Shown here: positions 12,367-25,200 of the stretch, in pieces | Numbering within the stretch: the first letter of the stretch is position 1 | Layout of the letters: each line of letters opens with the position of its first letter | Origin: Dicaeum eximium | Lineage: Eukaryota; Chordata; Aves; Passeriformes; Dicaeidae | Reading direction: 5' to 3' | Length of the DNA: 64,000 nucleotides | Assembly (NCBI GenBank): GCA_013396995.1 | Contig: VWZP01010273.1 | Span: 1,209,003 to 1,273,002, forward strand | Position numbers and translations under genes: made by a program | Notes under the pieces: model-generated | The model's input: the letters and a program-made list of their open reading frames with translations, nothing else | The model's database searches: none | Told to the model about the DNA's origin: nothing

Positions 12367-15300
12367 ACTTTGAAAAGGGCAATTTCTAAAGGTGTCATGC
12401 TATATTCTTGGTGTTACCTATTGACACAGTTGCAGATTTAACATACAGTATGTATTTAGGTGTTTCTTTTTGTTCACAAGCCAGAATCTGGGAAACTGTC
12501 CCCCACTGCTAACTGCAGGGATTTATAGCTTTGTGTAGCTCTTCATGTGAGAGAAATTATGTGCTTAAATGTTCAGGTGTTCCACTTAAAGGAACATCAA
12601 TCTGTTCAATTAAAAATCAGAGTTCTCAAAATTGTTTTCACAGTAAGCTTACACAACCTTGTTAATGCAAACAAAATTATATTCTCAAAGGTGACAGTGT
12701 ACTTATATTTGAAATGTTATTTTGATTCACCACAAAATAGAAACTGCAACAGCACCCAAGGTCATAAAAATAGATATAAGCATGGTTGTTTTCTTAATAA
12801 ATATAAACTTTTGCCTTAGTAGATGAAAAAATATTTCAGAATCCTTGCCAACTCTGTGTATACTGTGCTTGACTAAGATGGGTTTTAGCAGGTTTCTCAG
12901 AAATGTTTTAGTGCCTTAGAAGGATGTGTGATGGCACCATAGAGGGTGGGCATTTGGATTTGTGAGCACCAATTACCAGATGAGATGTCAATGATGAAGT
13001 CTGGGTGATCCTAGTCAGTGGAAGTCCTAACAGTCCATTGTTTGAGATCTCCTCAAAAGTCAGTTAACTCCTGGCTGGGGATCTGATAAAAGATATTTCA
13101 TTATTCATAGTAATAAAGATTGTCCAGAACAAGAGGCCCTCAATTGTTTCTGAGGAATACTGTCAATTTAAATTGAAGAATTAACTGGCACTTGTCTTAT
13201 CTTGTCATCTATAATACAAATATTCCTATGAAACAGAGAAATATTTTAGATATTTTTTGCAGTCACTCTTAGAACTGTAATTTTGAGAGTGTATAGAAGA
13301 GCAAGAATTTCTTTAATCTAGAAAAATGAAAGAGAATAGAAAACAGTTTTGTGGTTTGGTCTGTTAAAACTACAGCACATTTTGTTTTCTAATCTCTGTT
13401 TGAGCCCATAGCTTCACAGCCAAAGAAAAGCAGTAATTGGGCTGGTTTTGCCAGTAAATCAATGAAAAGTGCTGAAAAAGCACTAGAATCACAAATCTGC
13501 CACTGTCTTAGTAGACTTGTACTGGGACAGCTTGAATTTTAAATGAATCTGTTATACAAGAATGAGAATCCAGGTCACTCCTTATGTATAATGGATTTAC
13601 CATACCAGCAGAAATAACAGTATCTAAAGCTTACTTTTTATAGTTAGATGAATAATTAAAATATTACTGGTTTGATGAATGTTAACAAATACACCAGTTG
13701 CTTGTCCTATTTCTTCACCCTCGATGAGCACCCAGCACCAATACAAAACAGAAGGAGAGGATAAATACAAAGATGCCATTTTGGTTTTACTTCTTAAGCC
13801 TTATTCCAGTTTCACTCAGCTTGCAGGTACACAAACGATGGTATTTGAACACTACAGTTAAGTGTTTAATAATTAGCTGTATATGTACAAGATGAGTGGG
13901 GGCTGCATGTCATGTCATTTTGGTTAAACATGCATACAGTTTTCATGTTAATATATTAAAACATTAATCCTTTCTAAAATACTTCCCTGTCTTTCTGTGT
14001 TTAAATTAAATCCCCGGGAAAGATGGTAAGAGCTTTATAGATTTACCTACTTAATCATCTTGCGTTCGACATACCTTCAGCTGTTTTCTGCATATGCTGC
14101 AAAGGTCTCAGTATTTGGCTTCTGGTAGGCCAGGATGCCAGCAAGGAACACACTCTGAAATGCATCTCTGTGGAAACAGCTGGAATGCAGTTCCTGTAGA
14201 AATGAGCTTTTGCTAGCCTTTGTGAGAAGCACTTAGAGAAATAACTGTGCTCTGGGCAATGACTGGTGAGCTTTCCAGGTTAAAACTAGCACTTTCAGCA
14301 TTGTGTTTCCTCAGAAAATAGCATGATATTCTCCTAGCACTGAGTTTGAAACAGTGTCTGGGTTTTGGGTGGTAAAATTTGGCGCTGCTTGTGGACTCTG
14401 CATATAGCCTGTTTTAAATAATACTGCAGGTATCCTAATTACAAGATTCCACATTTTGGGAGCTCATCATGTTCATCTGAGAGAGAAAGTGACTTTCACT
14501 TTTGATGAAAACTGTAGGGTAATAAAGAAGCACTTCTTGTAAATTTGTTGCATATGTATCCTGGAGAGTTGAACAGACTAACTGAGTTGTAAAGTTTGAA
14601 AACATAGATCTCTGTATCAAGGACTGATAAAATCCAGTGCCTCTTCTTTGTTCTAAAATTGTTATTACAATTTGCATGTGACTGAAATTAATCTCAGCAT
14701 TTTATACCTAACTAGCTTCATGTGTCAGAGAGGAAATAGGCTGGTTTTCATGGGAACTGTAAATTGGTCATCGTGTATTTTGTGCTTTAGGCTTTCTATT
14801 CCTCATTTGAGTAAAAACTTCTGCTGGACATTTTAAGGTGTTATGTTTACCAGTCTTAGAGGGAGTTCTGTCTCAAAAATATGCATCTCTCTTTTTCACT
14901 GTTCCATCACAGTACTTCTAACGTGATGTGGAACAGCTGATAGTATATTATTAGAAAAAAGCCTTTTGAGGAGTCGTCTTATGTTGTTTATTTTGCAGGG
15001 GTTTGTCTGGTGTCTTGCAGTGACTGGCTTTTGTTGCTTTCTGTTTTAGTGATGTGTAAGTGAATGGAAACCATTAGCTCATTTCAGATAGAAATTTTCA
15101 GTTACTGCAGACCTAGATTTGAATCAAAGCACATCAAGATGAAAGGCTTTATAGCCTCTACTACTAGTCCCTTGAGCCTTCCGAGGCTGTTCTTGTCCTT
15201 TTTAAGTTAGTTCATGTCCTGTGATGGGAAAAAGAATTATTTACAGTTCAGTTTCTCCCCAGCATAATGAGTTATCTCTGGGTTGGTTTTGATTCTTTTC

Positions 15301-15637
15301 TGTTAATTTATTTTTTAGCAGTGTAGAAGGAATTTTATTTGATTTTTGCACTTTTCCCCTCTCTGTAGTAGCAGGAGTTAACAGAATAAGAAACAGATTG
15401 TAAGATGCAGTATAGGAATTGCAGTTTGCCATCATTTGTGGTTTAAGAAAAGGGGGTGGTATTTAGCTCTTGAAAGGGCTTTAATGAATATTGTTTAGTG
15501 TTTTTGAAACCTAATGATCAGAGGCAGCAACAGAAACAGCCTCGGAGCTTTTAGGGTGAAGTGATTAGCATTTTTCCTGATGGAGGTGATTGTTTCACCT
15601 CCTCTTTTATGTCAGTGTTTTTCACTGTCTGTTGCCT

Positions 15638-15659
15638 TTTGTTTATATTCAAATGACAT
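15638..15659 (+). repeat. 22-nt direct repeat, copy 1
   Basis: The sequence starting tttgtttatattcaaatgac is identical over 22 nt to 16373-16394. The two copies flank the first KLHL5 coding exon. Copy 1 lies about 56 nt upstream of the splice acceptor, where a branch point could be. Confidence 0.85.
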
Positions 15660-15715
15660 TCCGTTAAAGAAGCCTTTTTTGTGTGATTGCAATGCTTTTC
15701 CCCCTCCTTCTGCAG

Positions 15716-15839
15716 AAAATCTGCTTGCCACAGACAGGCAGAGCATGTGTTTCTCTTGTCTTGGTTGGGTGCACAAATCTTCTTTTATGTGTGCTGCTGC
15801 TTACCCTGTTGCCTAGACGATCGCTGGCTTTCGCTAAGA
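15716..15839 (+). other. KLHL5: 5' part of KLHL5 exon: 5'UTR or in-frame N-terminal extension
   Basis: A textbook polypyrimidine tract and acceptor (ttttccccctccttctgcag) ends at 15715, so an upstream exon is probably spliced here. The frame of the start at 15840 stays open upstream through this segment to an ATG at 15687, which lies before the acceptor. It encodes a Cys-rich hydrophobic stretch ending CCLDDRWLSLR just before MSGSRKEF. As I recall, the long human isoform reads RCLDDHLVSLR at this point, which suggests that the extension is translated in some transcripts. An out-of-frame ATG at 15745 would form a uORF ending at 15814. Confidence 0.55.
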
Positions 15840-16216
15840 ATGTCTGGTTCTCGTAAAGAGTTTGACGTGAAGCAGATTTTAAAAATCAGATGGAGGTGGT
15901 TTGGTCATCAGGCATCAGCCCCGAACTCTGCAATTGAAAACCATCAGGGAGACTTCTGGAATAGAGGACAAAATGTAACAACTGGTAGCATGAAGTTTTT
16001 AGATTCGGGTAACTTACCTTTAACATCAGTTGGTTACAGAAGGTCCAGCCAACAGGATTTTCAGAATTCACCTCTTTGGCCAATGGCATCCACCTCAGAA
16101 ATCCCTACATTTGAATTCTCAGCAGAAGACTGTGGAGATGCACGTTGGCTTGACAGACAAGAAACAGATGATAGAGCAAGTGAAGAAGAAAATGAATCGG
16201 ACAGCAGCTCATGCAG
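15840..16216 (+). CDS. KLHL5: KLHL5 coding exon 1
   Basis: Residues 1-126: MSGSRKEFDVKQILKIRWRW, then a polar, low-conservation region ending in an acidic/serine stretch SEEENESDSSSC. The donor is atgcag|gttaat, and the exon ends two bases into an Arg codon. This unstructured N-terminal region is the part specific to KLHL5 and has no known domain. Confidence 0.93.
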
Positions 16217-19200
16217 GTTAATTATTACTTTCCTATTGTGAGAAACGTGTTTTCATTTCATATTTGTAGTTAGTATGCATATATAGGCTAGCCTTTGTTC
16301 TAAAATACTTTAGAAACCTAGCAGCTATTGTGCATCAGAAATAGAATATTAATTATAATCAAGTTCTGTGTGTTTGTTTATATTCAAATGACATAGATTC
16401 TGACCTCATGTTTTCTTTTTGCAGTCAGTGGGAATAAACAAAGCGCAAACATGGATGTGCTTGTGTTTTAAACAGTGTACTGGTACATACTGCTATGAAC
16501 AAGGCACTGCCCATTACATGGTAATGTTACAGAGTGCTTTCTACATTATTTTGAAGTGATACTGATTGTTTAGTTATGTCAGTTAGGAGAAGATTATGGA
16601 AATGTAATCTTCTGATTCTGACCTCATGTTTCCAAGTGTATCTATAGAAGATGGAGAATGAACTGTAAAAAAAACTGACACTATAAATCAAAGAAAAAAA
16701 TTACATCAGTTGAAAGTCATTCAATTTGTGCTTTAAAGTGATTCCAGTAACCTATTTGGTTGTATTAAACTGTGCATCTGGCAGAAAAAGAAAAAATGTT
16801 TCTATTGCATCTGTAAAGATGCTTTGGTGTTCTTTTCTTACACACTGTTACTAAAGGTGAAACTGTAAAACTTATTCTTTAATGAAAGCTGTTTACCAGT
16901 TGTTATAATTGGTTGTAATTTACAATTGTACCAGTTGTAAATTAGGCAAGGTAATAACCTTTATTGTGAAATATCAGTTAAATTCTTTTATTTCATTTAC
17001 CATCTAAGTCAGTAATTCTTCACTAAAAGTATTTTTCCTGTTTTGTAGTTCATGGAGTGCATAATAGCTTACCATTTCAGAAAATTTTCTGTTTGCTTTC
17101 TTGCTTTTAAGGTAGCTTTGCACTGATGTGGCATTTCAGAAAGTGTGGCTACTTAAAAGGGTACACTTTAATAAAGGCTATTAAGGACAGATCAATCTAC
17201 TTATAGCTGTTTAGTGTTTTTCATTCCTTAGGAGAAGAATCAATTTGTGGAAAGGCAAAGTAGTCCATAATTTAAACACTAACTGTTTACTGTATATATG
17301 ACCTTTAAAGATTTAAGGAAAGGAAGGAGAGTAAAATTGCCTAGAAGTGAACACAGTGTATTTGCTTTTATCGCCACATGTCAAAATACTAGAATTACTG
17401 GGAAAGGAAATCCTACATACTGCTGCATCATAACAGCAGTCTCGCCATGCTGCAACAACTATGTAGCTGTAAGTAACATACCTCTGAAGAGATCCCGTTT
17501 TAAATGACATTCAGATGTGGATTTTTAAATAGCTATCTCATTGGATATGATACAGGTATAACATCACCTTCCATTTCAGCAACATATATTTCGGATGGGA
17601 ATCTTTTACATGCAGCATTACCTCAGTTAGCATATTCTCTTCACAGCAAGGCAATCACTGTAGGAAAAAAAAACTTGTAATTTTAAAAGATAAATGTGTA
17701 GATTGAAAATACTACAGCATTTGGTCTTAACTGTAAGAGAATAATGTGCATATGGCAAAACTAATTTGTTACTTTGTAGAATTGGAGAACTGCAGATATT
17801 TATTTAGTACGTTTTTAAAAGTCTTGGTTTTTTGTTTGTTTGGGGTTTTTTTAAGACAGTTGTATACTAGAGAAAATGCATTAAGGATTTGAACTTAGTA
17901 AATTGGAAGTGTCTTTTAAATTGTGTTTAATTATGTACAGCATCTGGAGGTTTTTGTATTTCTGTTACTGACTTCTAATTCATGCTAATGTTTACTTACA
18001 TACTTCAAAATAAATAATTTAGGTAAATTTTGAGTTCAGTGTCAGTACAATTTAGTATGTAACTAATGGCAGTGTAGGAACTTGCCTTGTATTGTTATCT
18101 GTATCTGTCTTACGGGGAGACTGTATTTATACAATGTTTTGTTCACTTCGTTTGTTAAGAATGTATAAGCTCTTGGACAGACTATAACTCTGCCTAACAC
18201 CTGGAGTTTCTCTGATATTAAGAACTTAATTGAATGTTTTTTCTTTGTAGTCTAAAATATGGCTTCTTATATGTTGACTCGAGGGGGAAAACGCCATACC
18301 AACACTTTCGTCTGTGTAGTTTTCAAAGAACTTTTTTTCCCATATGAAAACCCTGTTACCTCCTTTACAAATAAATTGTGTGCATGAAACAGTCTTTTTA
18401 AAAAACCTTTTGTAGAAGCTGCAGAGTTACCTTCTATGCTGCTCTGTAACTTACTGCCCAGTTACAAGCCCTAAAAACATGAAGTAACAAAAACAGCTCT
18501 ATTGCTTTGTTTGTACCAGTCCTTCCTCTTTGCCTTGTCATATAGCATAAGCAGAAAAGCATTTAGATCAGGTCTTTGTCACTATGACATCATTTAGATC
18601 ATTATGTGATTCTAAAGCGGTCAGATTAATTTGGTGTTAGTACAGAGCTCAATTCCAAGTTTAGTACCAGATTTTTGACCAAGGCTGTGTGTGGACCTTG
18701 AACCGTTTAGTAAAATGTCTGTAATTATTTAAAGACAAGGTCTGAATGTACCGGGTGGTCGCAGCTCTGCAGTATTGCTCTGTATGATCTGTCTTGGAGT
18801 TAGTATGTTGTAGCTTCCAATCTAACTCTTCCTTCCCACCCTGCATTTTCGAGCTACAGAATCCTTTGTCTTTCTTTTTCACCTCAATATTGCTGACCTT
18901 TGAGGGTGTAAGTTCTTAGGGTGTAAGCAATCTAGGAATTCTCCCAGGCTCCAGGCTGTCATTGCTGTGGACAATGGAACTGGAAGAAGATTCATAAAAC
19001 AGTTTGTGGAAGGAGGGGCATTAAAATTTTTCATATCCAGTCACAGGGTAACAGGTTCTTTTCCTTTTTTTTTTTNNNNNNNNNNNNNNNNNNNNNNNNT
19101 TTAAATATTTGCAAATACCAGAACTATTAGACTGTGTGTTTCACGTTCTCTTTATGGACCACTGAACCTTAGTCTTTCTTTCCTTCTCCTGTTCCTTCAC

Positions 19201-22200
19201 TATGGAAAATGGTTTGTAAGTTACTAGCTAGAGGACAGGTATGGGATTGAACGTCTTTAGATGAGAGGGAGAACTAGGCTTGACTCTCGTGTCCTGAATA
19301 CATGCTTTATTGTGGGTACTGGAAAATAGACACCACTGCAATTATTTTTCATTATTGAATGAGAGTGATGACTGAGTTCCGTGTGGAAAACATGCAAGTT
19401 TTGAAGCTGGCAATAGCTCCAGTGATCTAGCAAATGCTGGCTTGGAAAGCTTTTTCCTTTGTTGTTTCTTCCATTCTATCTGCAAAACACTTCGTAAGGT
19501 TGTAATGTAAATAAAATCCTGACAGCATGTAATTTTTTAAAATTATTAATAATGGAGTTGCTTTGAGGAATATGGGTTAATACGCAGTTGAGATAAACGA
19601 CCAAACAAACCAGAAAAAACCACAACACATTAACACAATTGAGAATGTGTTAAATTGTGACACAGGGATACAGAATAATTTCCGAAGTATTGGTGTGCTG
19701 GTTAAAGAGTTGCTTTCACTGAGTACTTCTTGCTTCTTCCCTTGAGAATGACACCCAGCTGGCCAGTATAATGTTGTCCGTGGTTACATGGTTACATCTT
19801 TGTACAAGCCCCTGATTCAGTTTCCAAAATGGTCACAAAGAATACTTGTTCCAGCCTGTTAGGGGGTCTGTGGTAGAGCAGAAAAAGTGACTCCTCGGCT
19901 ATGGGGAGCAGGGAAGAAGTCGACACATAAATAAATGGCTAACCACAGATTCATGAGAACATTTAACATCAAGTCCCCCAAGGGAAATCAGTAGGCAGGT
20001 ATCTAATTTCTGAAACATTATTAGATTTAGCTCTGAATTAAATACCAAACTGCTTGGCTTTTTTAGCTACCTGGGTACATGCAAAAAAACCCCAAAACCA
20101 AAACATACAACAAAACCCAAGACCAAGCCACAAAGTTCCCCTTTACAGAAAATCTTCTGTTGGAAATTTAGACTTTGGTTTTGAGGAGCTCTGTTTTGAA
20201 ATGTGTATCCTACACCAAGGAGCAAGATAAGTTTCCTGGTCAATTTAGCCCCAGGCACGCTGCTCAGTTCATGACATCTTTGAGGAATCAGGGGTCGGGA
20301 TGCAGATCTTGTGAAACCACATCCTTCCCAATGGTAGATCCATTGGTACCAAATGTTATGGTAAATCCAGAGTATTTTGTAAGTTGAAAACTGAGTAGTA
20401 GTCAGTTAAAGAACTGTGAGCAAGAAAATGTGCTTCCCACAGTGTACATAATTAGGATTAATTTCTTTTATCTCCTAGGGCCATGCATTCCTTTTACATT
20501 TTCTCTATTCCTGCTTTTTCCCAATCTTCTGTGCTTGTTTATACAGATGGGAATGATTTTTCTCCCCATCCACCATTGCTTTTCACTTCTGTTGACTTCT
20601 GATGTGCTAGATCTCATATCAGACACAAGGAGTGCAGTAGGAGTGTGGTGTATCAATGTGTTTGTGGTTTTTTTTCCCCTGCATGCCCATATACTTTTAC
20701 TAGCTGAGTTTTGTTCTATCCACCTTAATTAAGTGTGAAACATAAGTGGCAGGGAGGGGTTTGGTTACTTATTGCCATCCTTCCATTACTTTTTCACTTT
20801 GCAGGGTCTTGGTGGATGTTCTTCCTTAACCACCTGACACTGCTACAGATAGAATTGCTGGACTGATGTCTGTGTGTCACTTAGCTGAAGAGTACAACAT
20901 GAAATGATGGTACTTTTTCCACAAGGGTCTAGATTAGGTTTGGAGGGAGAAAGAAAATATGAAGAAAAATAAAATAGCAAGGGAATGCATATTAAAACAA
21001 ATAATGCATATCAACTTTAAAATCACGTGTGATTTTTATTTTATCCTTTGTAGATAAAATTTCACCTGAATATTGTGTGAACTAAGATTTCTGTTATTGT
21101 CTTCAGCAGAACCTCCAACAGCAGTCACACCTTATCATCTTGTCAAACAATGGAGCCCTGTACCTCAGATGAATTTTTTCAGGCTCTCAACCACGCTGAA
21201 CAAACTTTTAAAAAGATGGAGAATTATCTTAGACACAATCAGCTGTGTGATGTGGTGTTAGTTGCTGGTGATCGTAGAATTCCAGCTCACAGGTAAGTTT
21301 ATTATAATTTGAAATAACTTCATAACGTCATAGTTATTTACAAATGCAGCTTCAAAGTGTGTCCCATGTTTTGTTAAAAAATGTCTGAACATTCTAAACA
21401 ATTCAGAATACTTTAAACACATGAAAGATGTAGAATTAAATTCAGAATTAATCCAGAATTAAAAATTTAATGTTCTTTTTGTTTCCAAGCATACTTATGA
21501 TATTTGCACAAGAAACCCCCAGAAGTCCCAAATGCACTTCCAGAATATTATAAGTTATAGTGGTTTCTTCACCATAGAATAATGTCGATATTTTTCTTAG
21601 ATTTAATTTTAATTTTTTCTTTGTACTAGCAATTATGTTATTGGAGTCATAATTAACAATAAGGACAGTCTTCTTTTCACATAAAGGTTTTTTGCTCCTG
21701 TAGTAAGAAGAGTCCTTTGATAGGAGACCTCTGAACACTGCCAGTATTAGATGTCTAAATTAGTTCAAACATTACCCTTTCTGTCATCTGTGTAATCAAC
21801 AGATCATATGTATGCCACTTAAAATCTAGGAAAATACCAAAATCTAGGAAGATACCAATTGCAAAACCCAGGCATGTGTAACTGAAGCACATTATGGTAT
21901 TTAATGCACAGATTTTGTAATTTGAATACGAACCTAGGTATAATTAAGCTGTGGTTTCTTAAGTTGAGGTCTACAACAGAAATAGCATCCTAAAGCATTC
22001 TTGTTTTCCATTGCTGATTCCTACTTCCTCAGTGAAACTGCAGGTCAATGCTGTAATAGTAATAAAAAGGTGGGAAGAGGTTGCTGGTTTGGAGTTGGTA
22101 CTTTTCTTAAAAAGCCAGATTTCTGCTTTTATTTGGATATTATCCACACTGTTGTGCTGACTCAGCTGAGGGAATGACAGCATGGGGGTTGGAACTGACT

Positions 22201-25200
22201 TGAGAATCAGGGAGCCTTTTAAACCATAGCTTGCTGTTGCTCTCAAAAACTTCATTTTATGAAATGTTCAAATTAGTTACTAAACTGTGTTGTCCCTGTG
22301 AAAAGAAGGAATCAGATGAAAAGGGGATACACACACCCCTAGTGGGCATATGCTCAAGTAATTTAGGGTCAAAAAACTTTGGAGTGGTTTTTTTCTCCAA
22401 AGTGGTCTGCTTTTTTGAAGTGGTCTGCTTCTCTTCTGAGGAGGAACTTCTGAGGAGAAACATCTTGCTGTAGTTGGTATATTGTGTGTTAAATACGCAT
22501 GAAAGTTAAAGCCAAAGAAGCACACTCTGTGCTTGTAGCAGGAGGTGGGAGGCTTATGATTGTCCCTTGTTCACTATAATGTTGGAGCAAATTACGTAGA
22601 AGCTTTGCCTTTTGCATAATAAGTTCTTTCTCTAACTGTTTTGTTTTCACAGAGAAACGTAGCAATAACTACAGTCTTAATCTCAGTAGATCCAAAGTAT
22701 CTCACTGAAAACTGAATCTTTTTCATAGTGGGAAAGATAAATATGGACATTTTAAATTTTATAGAAATTCAATAAGATGACTGCCTTTATGTACTTGAAG
22801 TAGCCAATGTTAAAAGAAAAAACTTCTGTAGTATTTTTTACTGCCTCGATACAAGTTCTGTCTTCTTTAGTATTGACTGCAGGCTGGATCAGTGAGGGCA
22901 TTTCAGGAAACCAGTGATTATTTTGTCTTGAGACTTAATAAGCAATAGAATATGTGTTAAATGCATCTTAGCTTAATGGCTTGGCATTCTAAGATGAGTA
23001 AGAAAATAGAAAGTTCGCTTACATTGGACATCTTTGTTTTCCTTTGTTTTTTCATAAGAAAGATAAGAGATTTTCATAGTATGTGGTCACATGGAGCTGG
23101 TAAGAAAGAACATTTTTCATTATTAATATTAATCACACATATAGAGAGAGGAGTATTCAGATTTTCTGTTTGGAACTTGGTATTTTTAATAATTCCTGTT
23201 TATCAGTTTCTACTTCTATTGAGTGTTGTGAGGTGCATGATGTATGTTTTTAGAGAAAAGAGACATGAGTTTGGTGTCTGCCTTGGTAATAAGCACAGGT
23301 AATACTGTGAAATTCTAAGAGGTTTTGTATCTATTCGAAGAATTCAGGCTATGAGTCTACTACAAATAAAAGCATCACATAGAGTTATGGTTTTTCTGAA
23401 TATGGCATTCTCTATTGTTCCAAAAGTGTTTATATTCTTTTTCTGTGCTGAAATTATAGCTAAAAACTTATTTACAAGGTCAAGAAGCAAGTAGGAAAAG
23501 GTGACCATTCTCCACTAGGAAGAAATTTATTATATTCCCACCCCTTCAGCTTGCAGTTCCATAAAGAAATTTTGGATACTTTGATTTAATTAATTTAATT
23601 AAGTTTTTCATAGCAGGTGTTTATTTTGTGTCCACTGCAATTTCAGATGTCGGCCATTCATGTTCATATTTATTACATTCAGTTAACTGCTTTATCCATA
23701 ATAAAAGCTTGTTTTGTTTGGTAATAACCCACTGATTAGAACATTTATGTAAGAAAAGGGAAATATGTGTAAATTCCTGCCCAGAGGGCATTTAAAGCCT
23801 GCTCCACATCCTTTAATCAGCAGTCTGGGCAGAGCCATTGTCTGTCTTTCCGTTGACACTGAAAGATGGAAATACAAAAGAGATGGGACTTAAGAAAAGA
23901 AGGCAAATGGAACCTTATGTACTCTAGGGTTTAGGAAGCTTGTTTGAAAGAGCCTGAAGTCTTCAATATCACCTTACAACTTCAATGAATGCTGATAGTG
24001 AGTTTCCAAGGACGATTTTCAGCTGTCACACAGCCACAAACAAGGAGCTGCCAAGGAAGAGTCTCTTTTGTCTTTCAGCTCTTAAGCAGCTTCACTTCAT
24101 TCTGTCAGGTGAGATGGGTTTGGAGATACTAAACCTGTAAATTGCCAGGTTTGGTAGCTGTCATCATTTTACATAGTAATTGCTTTGGTGACCTAGAAAA
24201 CTATCTAGATGATGCAGCTTGTGGCAGTTCCAACAAGTACGGGTTTTAAAGTGTGCCACATATTTTACTGCCTCTCAGTGGAAAACTCTTCAAAATAAAT
24301 TAAGCTGTCATGGTAGATCTTTTTAATTTTGGATCAATACAAACCACTGAAATTAAAGACCTCAGTAGCCTTGGAGCCTCCTGTAGGAACAGAAAAATAT
24401 ACTGAAACACCCCGATTTTGTCAGTATTTAGTGACAAGTGAATATCAAATCACAGGTGTATAGCAGTAATTGATTTTCATTGACTAGTGGGAAAAGGATA
24501 GGACAAGAAAAGGCCAGTTGGCTGGAAGTCTGCCTGTTTTCTTTTATCCTAGCTCAATGTCACCTTGATGCATTGTCACTGTATATTTTAATCCAATTTC
24601 TTTCTTTGAAAGAACTTTTTTTTTTTAATTAGTTGAATTAAGAGAAAAATGTGGATACCTCTTCTAAGGCTTTTCATTGTGAAATTATTACAAAACTGCT
24701 CTCAGTATAATTTGTGCTTTTCAAATTACCAGTATTAGTACTGGTACTTACTTCTGGACTTCACATCCTCTGTCAGCATGTGCAAGTCACTCCCTGGAAA
24801 GCACTTACAACTGTGAAGCATGTATACCTCCTCATGGATCTGAACACGTTTGCAAAAATAGTAAATTAATTTCATTTCTGTTAATTTCCTTTGGAGGACT
24901 CTTGAGTCTGGAAATTACAGGGAGAAATTTGCTGATATCAAACCTCTAACAGAAGGCATTGGGACCCTTATGTTATTATTTGGCATTTCTTCAGCCGTTG
25001 TTGCTAAAATGTATATAGTCCAGTCTTCTAAATAATAGGTGCAGCTACCTAGTGCAGTTGCACTGCTGGGGAAAGAAAAAAAAGATAAAGACAATCCCTA
25101 AACTGTAATATGACTAAGTATTAAGTTCTGTTTCCCATTGCAGAAGACCTGTCTTTTCAAGCTCTGTTCTGTATAGAAGTTCCAAGTCAGAACTGCCAGA

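Larger units (their letters stand above)
3200..15715 (+). other. probable KLHL5 5' intron, no coding exon recognised
   Basis: A 12.5-kb AT-rich stretch between the CpG island and the acceptor at 15715. It has frequent poly-T and poly-A runs and short open frames without similarity to anything I recognise. The only distinctive items are the (TAG)n run at 12258 and the perfect inverted repeat at 12327-12366, listed separately. Its intron status depends on the CpG island being the KLHL5 promoter. Confidence 0.5.
16217..21109 (+). other. KLHL5 intron after coding exon 1
   Basis: A 4.9-kb AT-rich intron, gt...ag bounded. Apart from the short direct repeats near its start and an assembly gap at 19076-19099, I see no exon, CR1 copy or RNA gene. 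Confidence 0.7.

Noticed and set aside
15580..15816. 78-codon frame upstream of the first KLHL5 coding exon
   Set aside because: It crosses the splice acceptor at 15715 and ends in a different frame from KLHL5. At most its internal ATG at 15745 is a uORF.
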